This document shows positions 1-9,200 of a stretch of 64,000 nucleotides of DNA, in pieces. A model generated the notes under the pieces. It was given only the letters and a program-made list of their open reading frames with translations, ran no database searches and was not told where the DNA came from. The stretch is from Limnomonas spitsbergensis (lineage: Eukaryota > Chlorophyta > Chlorophyceae > Chlamydomonadales). The position numbers were made by a program, and so were the translations under genes. The stretch spans positions 124,001 through 188,000 of the forward strand of contig JAYJMM010000095.1 in assembly GCA_037349105.1 (NCBI GenBank), given 5' to 3'. How positions within the stretch are numbered: the stretch's first letter is position 1; each line of letters starts with the position of its first letter.

Positions 1-3000
1 TCATCATCGTCAGTGGCGGCAGAGGATATCTCCTGCCCCACCGGTGCTGTCACGCAAGCTGCCTCTGCAGCTCGCAACATCTGTACTCTCCTTCTGCCCT
101 CCTGCGCCATGCGCACTATCTGGTCTGCATGCCACTGGTTCACTCTGCCCATCCCTGTGAGCAAAGCTACTTGCTTCCCACTTGCCTCCACCCTGGCTGC
201 TGGCTCGGGCGCGACTGTATCAAGCCTGGCCCCTGTGCGGTCAGCTGAGGATGGGAGGGGGGATCTGGACGGGATGTCTGCATTCTGGTGGCATGCTCCT
301 GAGCGGTGGACAATGGTAATGTCTAGCTCTTGAAGCATGAAAGCCCACCTAGCGTGCTGGCCTACCAACGTCTGGTTGTCCATGAGGTAAGTGAGCGGCT
401 CATGGTCAGTGATGAGATGCACCTTGCACCCAAACAGCATGTGGCGGTATGTGCGTGCTGCATACACTGCGGCCAGCATCTCCCCCTGGAACGAGGAATA
501 GTTCCTCTCGCTCTTGTTCAGGGATCTGGATGTGCATGCCACCATATACTCCCGCCCGCTGTCATCACACTGCCCTAGCACTGCGCCTATGCCTTGCTTA
601 GAGAAATCTGTGTACAATAAGAACGGCCTTGGCGGCCCCTTGCCGTCTGGTCCTGTCCCACTGTAATCTGGTCTGCGCAGGACTCTCCCGCCCTCGCACA
701 TCTCTGTCTTAATCAACTGGAACGCCTGCGACTGCTCTGGCCCCCACACAAACGGGACCCCCTGGACCAGCAATGCGTTGATGCATGCTGCCTTTTTCGA
801 GAAGTCCGGGACGTAGCACCGGTAGAAATTCAAGAATCCCATGACCTCCTGAATGTTTTTCACCGATGCGGGCTCTGGCAGCGCCATAACTGCTGCTATC
901 TTAGCAGCGTGCGGCGTGAGCCCCTGGGCCGACACATTGTGACCCAGGTACTCTACTGTTGCACACCCAAACAGGGACTTGTCGGGATGCGCCCTTAATC
1001 CTACACTGTGGAGCATGTCCAACATCAGCTCCACATGCCTGATGTGTTCTGCCGGTGTGTCACTGTACACTAGCAAATCATCAATGAATGCTACGCAGAA
1101 CGCACTCAGGCCTGCCCTGGCAATCTCTTCTTCCATCATACGCTGAAAGAAAGGAGGCCCGTTGCGCAGACCGAAATTGAGCTTTGTGTACATCCACAGC
1201 TCAGGTCCCATCCAGAAAGCTGTCTTAGGCTGGTCCTCGATCTTTATAGGGATCTGCATGAACCCCGACCGGAGATCAACCTTGCTGAATATCTTGGCAG
1301 TGCCCAGGTTCTGAAAAATAGTCTCCATCCTGGGGATGGCAAATTCCTGCTTGGCCGTACGCAGGTTTAACCTGCGCATATCGTGCGCTATTCGATGGTC
1401 TGTCCACTCCCCAGTTTCAGCACTCTTTTTGGCTGCTACTACTGAGTTGGCCGCAAACTTGATAGGCCCCCCCTGGGGCACCTTGACTATGATGCCTGCC
1501 TCAATCATCGGCTGACACTTTTCCTTAAAAATTGCTGCTTTAGGCGGTGGCATATCCCTGGACTTCTGAAAGCACGAACTGACCTCGTCTTCTAAAGCCA
1601 GTGTAAACTCACCCTGCGTGCCGCAGTAGCCTGGTAGATCCTCCATGGAGTAAGCGAATGCTCCTTGGCGATCCCTGAGGCTCTGCTCCAGGCTCTCCTG
1701 CTGCTCCGCAGTGAAGTCGGGGTGCTTGCCCAGCAGCCATCCCTCCTTGGTCTTGACGTACTCTGCGGGTGGCTCCACTACTCCCCCCGGCTGAAACATG
1801 TCGATCACCACAGCCGCCTGCGGGTCGTCCACCGCGGGCAGCTCTTCCTCGCCAGTGGTGTTGCCGTTGTGCCATCGCTCCTGCTGGCTGCATGCGCCTC
1901 TCCCGCTGGTGTCCCTCATGGAGCTGACAGCCGGTGGGCGCAACCATCCAGACGACAGCTTTGCTGCTGCCTCCCTTCCAGAAACAAAAGCACCTTGGCC
2001 TGCTGTAAATCCTCCTCCTCGCACTCCCTGCCCGGTAGCTCGCGCCCCCGGCACACGCACCGACAGCAGAAGCCACACCAGTATCAGCTGGAGCGCCCCC
2101 GTAAGGATCCCTTTAATTGCTGTACAGGTAAGGAGTCCTCTGCACGCTGTCGTCTTCCTCATGGGTTGCTGCGGTAACTGTTCTGCGGGCTGAACGCCTG
2201 GCTCTGCAATCTGCGCTGGCGGCTGCTGTCCTCTGGCCCACGTGATCTCCAGGTCTACCTGGCTGACCCTGAGTGGCAGGGCTGGGCAGTCCAATCCTGG
2301 TCTGCTGCCTCGGTTCCTGTCCGCGGCCGCCCTCTGCGCCTTTCCTGCGCGTCTCCTGGCCTTCTTAGACTTCTTTCCTTGCAACTTGGCAGTGTCAGCC
2401 CAAATTGCACTGGCCCTTTCTGGCCCTGCTCCTGGGATCTGTCCTGTGCTGCACTGTGCCATTCTCTCCTGCCTGTGGTTGGCGCGCTGCACAGCCTTAC
2501 TGCTGCCTGCACCCGCGGGCTCATCCTGCCCACAGCCCCGTCGTATGGTGTCCTGCGCGCCGGCAACCCTGCTGGCGAGGTCCTTGCCCCTGCCGGTTTG
2601 GGCTTGTCTGCTGCGGCTGTCCGACGGCTGTTGGGTGTCCGCTCCTTCTGCTCTCCCCGTGTAGAGGGCTGATACTCTCTCCGTCAGCTCCTCCCGTAGC
2701 TCCCTGACCGCCCTGCTGTAACCTCCCATCCTGGGGTCCGGATCGGGCTGTGGTAGCATTTTAAGTCGAAACAGCAGGCTAGCCTCCTGGCCCGCCTCTT
2801 GCTGCCCCATTTCCTGCCTTCGTAGCACGTCCAGCTGATCGACAAAGTTCCTGAGCACTGCAACCCAGCGTCCCGTGCTGTACGCCGCTGGGTCACCCCA
2901 AGGCCCCTGTGCCGCTGTCTGTGCTGGCTGGCTGATCTGGGGATATCCCGGGCGCCCATTGCTCTTCTTGTCTGCTGCTGCCCCCTCGGGCCTGCGAGCG

Positions 3001-3203
3001 TGCTGGTCTGCTGCCTGCTGAAGGCTGATCCCCGTTGTGACCTGGTTTGCCTCTTCCTCCAGTGTGATTCCGTTACCAAGCTCTATAGCGGCCCTCCTGC
3101 TTCTGCGCTCTTTCATTGCTGCCTGCTCCTGAAAGATGCCGCGCACCCACGCGCGCCTCAGCTGTGGCAGCTCTCCCACCATGCCGTACCTTGGACTTCC
3201 TGG
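1..3203 (-). CDS. pol: Retrotransposon pol, copy A: linker, membrane segment, reverse transcriptase, RNase H (truncated by window edge)
   Basis: The frame directly follows the gag stop (TGA, 3204-3206) in the same phase and is open to position 1. A basic KKSKKARRR stretch (about 2350-2380) is followed by a hydrophobic segment of about 20 residues (about 2041-2103). The RT domain starts near 1740. It has FSKVDLRSGF with the first catalytic Asp (about 1270-1300) and the FIDDLLVYSD active site (about 1060-1090). RNase H follows, with LLYTDFSK (about 600-620), QGEMLAA (about 470-490) and LITDHEPL (about 385-410). The HRSGACHQNADIPSRSP stretch (about 250-310) resembles the usual post-RNase H linker. 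The methyltransferase found here in copy B should begin just outside the window. No in-frame start codon is needed if pol is made by readthrough or as part of a fusion with gag. Confidence 0.9.
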
Positions 3204-6200
3204 TCATGGGCCGCTGTCTGCTGGCACGTAGTTGCCCTCTGCATCCCGAGCCTCTGCTCTGGTGACGCTATCCTGGTCCGAGGGCCTGGCTCCTGCCTCG
3301 TGCCACTCCTCATCTGACTCGGTGATCTCAACCAGTGGTGGTGGACCCTCTGAAACGTCGTCGCTGAACTCTGGGGTCCTGCTGTCTGAGTCCTCCGTGG
3401 GCGGTGTGCTGACAATGTCTAGGGCTGCCTGGGGCTCTGCCCGTCCCCTAGGCTCAGCTTCCAGTGCTGCTACCCCTAAGTCGTCCACGTACTCCAGCAG
3501 CTCCCATGAGGCTGCTGCCGCCCCAAATGTTACAAATGCCGCCTGGGTCCATTCCGGCTCCTCATCCTGGACAGGGCCGTCGGTGGCTGCCGCTGGCTCC
3601 TCTGCATCGGCGCCTCGCCTGCCCACCGGCCCATGTCCCCTACTCGGCTGGTTCCTCAAGTCCTCCAACTCCTCCTCGATGCCTACTTCCCCTGCCCCTC
3701 TGAACAGAGGGTGCAGCGTGCGCACCCCTGCTGGGTGCGCTTGTCTCCACAACTGCGTTGTTATGACGTCAGCCTGCCAATAGGGCAGCACGCTGCTGGC
3801 CCTGTTGTCGTGCCACGCCCTCCGCTCCTGACGCACCCACTGGTGCACATATGCTGCCAGGCGTTCTACTGCGAACGGCGAGCTCGCCAGCTCTTCCTCT
3901 CCTTCCCACATGGCTCCTGATGCTGGCGACTGCTGGGGTCCGTAAGGCCATGTTGGACAGGCTGTTACCTCTGTAGGCGCCCACTGATCCTCTACGCCCC
4001 ACACATGCCGCATGGCCGCTGATCGCTGTCCTGGGAGCAGGACCCTCTGCAGCGCCATTAGCATGAGCGTCCACACTGTCGGGTCTGCTCCCCTAGCGTA
4101 GGTATAGGCATGGAACTCCGCCTCGTCTACTGACGCGCACTTAGTGACTGCCACGTCCTGCTGGTGCCTTGCAAACAGGTAGACGGGCATATCATCGTGA
4201 GTCGCGTGCATGTGGATCCATGCCGATGAAACGGGCAACTCCTCATCAGCCATCTCCTCATAGTAGTAAGTTACTAGCTGCTGGACTGGAATGGCTGCCC
4301 TGGCGTCCCCTGGCGCTGGCCCCCACGGCACTGCTTGTCCTGCGACCGTCCTGGGGATGACGATGGACGCCTCTATGGTCGCCTCACACCGCCCTGGCCT
4401 GCCTGGGTGACACAGCCCTGCCCTCACTGGGGCCTGCTCTGTTGTTTCCACAAATCTCTCGAACTCGCCCATGGCTTGGACTGGCACATAAAATGCGCGG
4501 TCTCTGAGGGCTGGGTGCCCCATCAGCTCACGGACACAATCCATCGCCCACGGCGTGCGCATGAATCCTGGCTGCGCGCCCTGCCACATCCCCTCGGCTG
4601 GCGCAATGTCTGGCATGTCCGGGTGCGCCCAGCATGCTGCATCCACCGCTGTGATGCCTGCTGCAATGGCGAGACTCACCATCTCGCTAACGCAGTGTGC
4701 ATAGATGGGGTGCCGCGACCATCCCCTCTGCATGTAATCTGCTATATTTGTGCTGGGCCGGATGTATCCTTTGAGCGCAGCGCCCAGCATGACAGCTGTC
4801 ACTGCGTCCCACGGGAAAATCATCCTGGCAACTGCCTGCATGGCTGCTGCCCTGTCCACACATGTCTGCTCTCCGCCGTCCAGGAGCCTATGGTTCTGCA
4901 ACCGACATGGCCCGTCCCTGCACTCCCCTGGCACAGTCAGCATGGCCCCGGAGGTGGACGCCTCTGGCATCTCTTCCCCCAGGCGGAAGTACTGCACAAA
5001 GGGCTCGCCTGCTGGCAGCGACTGCGGGAACGGCTGTATGTAGATGCGTTCTCTGCTGTAGGACCTGTCTCTGCTGAAGGACTGGTCAAGCTGCCTGTCC
5101 TCGCCCCTTGCGTCAGACCTCCCTTCCCTCTCGCTGCCGTGCTGTGTCTCTCCGTCCTCGTCAATTCCTCCCCAAGCATTGCACCGAGAGCTGGTGCCTT
5201 TATGGGTCCTAACGGGCCCCGCCCGAGCGTCCAGCTGGCTCCCTGCTGCGGTCCCTCTGGCCACTGGGCATCGGAGCTCCGCTCTGGGTGGCTCCCCTGT
5301 CTCGGCGGCTGCTCCCGCTACCCCTCTGCCTGTGTCTTGAATGCCCTCCGGGGTACCTGGACATAGCACACCGAACTCTCTCTCATGCACGGGTGAGGGT
5401 TCCTGAGGCTCATATCTGTCTGCCAAAAAGTTGGACCCCGAATCGGTCTCCCACCCGTCGACGTTGTGCTGGGGTACTGCCTCCCGCTCACGTCTCTCAA
5501 ACTCATCCCACTGCTCATCATACCGGTCCCATTCACTGTCTAGGAACCTCTGCATCAGATTAGGCCATCCTACACACGGAGCTGGGCACCCCCTCCTCTG
5601 GAGATCCTTCAAGAACTCCAACGCATGTGCTACGGATCTGGCCGACCCTGCAGGCATAGTCCCATAATGGTTCATGGCTAACGCCTCTACAGCCATCGCC
5701 CAGTGGTTTACCTGACTGGCTACCTGCCCTTCTGGCACCCTCTGAGGGGCCATCTGAACTGGTCCTGCCTGACTGACCTCAGCCTGGTAGGCATCTCTGT
5801 CCTGGCTAATTTCCATGTGGCCTGTCATGAAGCACGTGTGGCCTCCTGTCCCCTCCCACCTTGGTTGCTCGCCCTCCGGTGGTTCCTGTCGCGCTGGCGG
5901 TTCTGGCCACGCGCTGGGGCCTGCTGCCCCCTGCTGGAAGTCCCTTGCACTGGGAGTTCCCATGGCAGTATCGAAGGTCCTGCGCCTGCTCTCCATGGGC
6001 ATCCCCTGGCCCCTGCCTGGGCCCCAGGTTCCATAGCCCCGCGCTGGGCCTGCAGGTGCCCCTGGCCTGTCGCCTGTCAGCCCGGCCTGCTCCGGGTTGG
6101 TGCACTCGTTGGCAAAGTGCCCCGGCTGATTGCACTTGAAGCACAATCCACCATGGCGCGGTCCCAGGTGACGCCTGGGCTCTGCCGCCCCGCTGCCCTC

Positions 6201-9200
6201 TGCCAGGGTTCTGTTTGTCGGCCCGGGGCCTGGGCCTCTCTGGTGCTCCTGCCCCTGCCTGTAAGGCCTGGCAACCTCAGCATGGTGCCGTTCCCTGGAT
6301 CTGCCCCTGGGCTGGTCCCTGCATGGTGACCGCTGTATGCGGTCCCTGCTCCTTTCCTCGCTGTTGCTGCGCCTCCCTGCGCCCTGCCGCTGGGTCCTGG
6401 CTGCCGGCGTTGGCACCGCCCCTTGGCGCTCCTCACTGATGGCCCTTTGCGCGCTTCTGCTGCGCCGTCGTAGCCTTCTGTCCCCTGAGCCGCTCTCGTC
6501 GCTGCTAGAAGGACTGCGCTTCTTCGGCTCCTCCATGCCGGAATGCTCGCTGTCCACGTCTCGTAGCGGGGACGGAGTCGCCAACATTGCCCTGACGCAC
6601 CCCGCCAACTCTGGGTCTGTTTCGAATGGGAGCGGCTGCCCGTGGTTTGGCGGGCCCCCCAAGTGCTGTAGTCCCAGGGTCTCCTGCAGCCCGTTCAGCT
6701 CATCTGCCCGCAGGATGTACTCTCGCTGGACCGTTGTCATGACCTGCTGACCATCCGTGATGACCTTCCACCCGGCCAGCTGGCCTTTCAGGTAATCCAC
6801 AATTTCCGCTGACTGCTTCCACATTTGCCGCTCTCTCCATCTTAGAGCCTTTTTCAGCCCGTTGACTTGCCCTGCCAGCCTGTGGATTTGCCTGTCTTTT
6901 GGGCTGGTCCCTGGCTCTGGAACCTTCTCTACGCTGCAATCTTCCTCCTCCTCTGCTTCCTGCGCCTCATCTTCGCTGTTGCTGGCTGATTGCGCGGGGG
7001 CCCTTGCCGCCCCTGGCTGTCCTTGCGACTGCTGCTGTTGCGCCTGCTTACCCCTGCCGTTGCTGGCCTGCTGCACTCTGGGCCCTGCCCCCTGCGGTTG
7101 CTTTTGCAGCTGCTGCTGTTGCTGCTGCTGCTCTCCCCTGCTGCGCGTTGAAGTTGCCTGTGCGGCTCTATCGGCTGCAGCTGTGCCGTATCCCCTCCTC
7201 CGCGCTGCAGGCGGCCCTGCCTGCACCGCAGGCGCTGTTTCGGGTGTCCTTGAAAAGTCCTGAATCCTCCTCTCACACTCCTCCACCGAGTGCTTGTCTG
7301 GTTTTCCGCACAAGGCGCACGGGTAGGCGGGGCATGCTGGCATGAAGTCCCTGACCGCCCTCTTCTCAACGTCAGAGAGTTCCGCGGCTCTGCGCGCTCT
7401 TGCCATTTCCTCTGCGGTTGGCGCTGCGGCCTCTGCCACTGCCGCCTCGACTGGTACCAGCCTGCGCTTTTGTAGCCTGGGGTTTGGCTCGCTGCTGGGT
7501 CCTGCGCCCTGCTCGGCCCTCATAGCGGCACCTGCGCGTGTGGCCATGGAATGCTTTAAGAGCTGTTCGTGCTCTGCTTCAACTGTTGCAGCTGGCCAGC
7601 CCTCTCTTTCTGCGAATCCGCACTGAATTCCAGCCCATGCCACTGCTGCTGCCTGGTACCCCCCTGCTGGAGATGCCCGCACTAGTGGCAGCGTAAGGTC
7701 CTTGACCCCTTGCGTTCTCTGTGCGCCCTCTCTGGGTCGTAAGGTCAGCCTCCCTGCTGCCTCTAAAACCCCGTTATACTTGAGGAACTCTGGGTTCCCT
7801 ACCAAGTGCTCATATGCATCCGGCGGCGTCTTAACGACCCTGACCACCGTTGGCTCCATAATGGCATTGGGCCCTCCGTATCCATACACCACATAAATGA
7901 ACAGCACTCCATACAAATCTGCCCCTGCATTGTCTGTGGTACGTATCTTCTCGTCTGTACGCACCAGCTCCGCCCCCATGGCAACTAATTGCTCTGCAAT
8001 ATTGACAGTGATGACATGGCACGTGCATGCGGAGTCCATGAGTGCTTTCTGAGCCACCAGGACCTTCCCATTGACCATAAGTCCCACACACTGCTCCAGG
8101 TTGCTTCTGTCATTTTTGAAATACTGCAGCTTGGGTGCAGCCGTCACCGTTCTACCCTCTGGCCTGGTGTTACTAGTCTCACCCCTGTGGCCGGTGTTGT
8201 CTCCTCCCATGGGCATCGTGGTGAACGACAGCGCTGAGAGCCGCTCGTTCAACTTGAACACCTGTAGGCGGATGTCAGACATATCGTCAGCTAGTTTACT
8301 CAATACCAGCCTCTTTGCTCCCTTCCTGGAGGGTTGTACCGTGAATCCTGGTACTGGTTCCTCCTCCTGCAAAGGTTCTGGCAAAAACGACTTAGGACGG
8401 GCGTTATGAACTGCCTGCTTGAAACCTGCAGGCTTGGGTACCAGCCCAACCTGCGTCATGAGTGCTACGGACTCGCTGAGCATCTCTGCCATGGTCTGGT
8501 GCCATCCCTCTGGCTCAGCCTGCCCTGTTGCATTGCTGAGATGCGACACGTGGGCTGCCTGCTGCGCCTGACCTCCCTGGCCAGGCCCAGGCCTAGGATA
8601 CTGTCTGTTGTTCTGATTCCTGTCATACGGCCTGCCTGCCGCCTGTCCCTGCTGCGGCCTTGGCGGCAGGGGATACTGCTGTTGCTGCGGATACTGCTGT
8701 TGCTGCGGATACTGCTGTTGCGGCTGTCTGGCCGGTCCAGGTGTGATGTCTGTAACCAGGGGCATAGGTCTGCGCTCATCCCTGGCCCTGGGTGCCCTGC
8801 AATCCCTGGCTAGGTGCGACGTACTACCGCACTGGTAGCATGCCTTGGCTGCGCTTGAGCCACCCTCAGCGTTGTAATTTGCCGCCCCTGCTTGGTCCGC
8901 CCAGGTAACTCCTCTGGGTTTACCATCCATCCGCGCCTGTGGTACTGCTGCTGAGCCTGTGGGGTGCACAATTCCATCAAGGCGTGTTCGCATCTCCCAC
9001 TGTCCTGCTCTCTCTCTCCTGCCCCTGTTGGGCTGTGCCTCTCCCTGGCCAGGCCCGCTGTTGGTTATCTGCCTGAAGCCGGTACCTCCCAGGTCACCCA
9101 TTTCCAGGGCAAACCTCTCCCACAGCACCACCTGCTGCGTGAGTACTGCGATTTGGTCTTCATCGCTCATGCTGAGGTACCCTGGCACCGTCATAACAAA

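Noticed and set aside
4335..5366. Plus-strand open frame of 343 codons opposite copy A gag
   Set aside because: Antisense shadow of the GC-rich gag frame; no domain, and the minus frame is clearly the coding one.
7100..7140. Poly-Gln stretch as a functional glutamine-rich activation domain
   Set aside because: It is a short CTG/CAG-type run in a disordered part of Gag and is not conserved in copy B.
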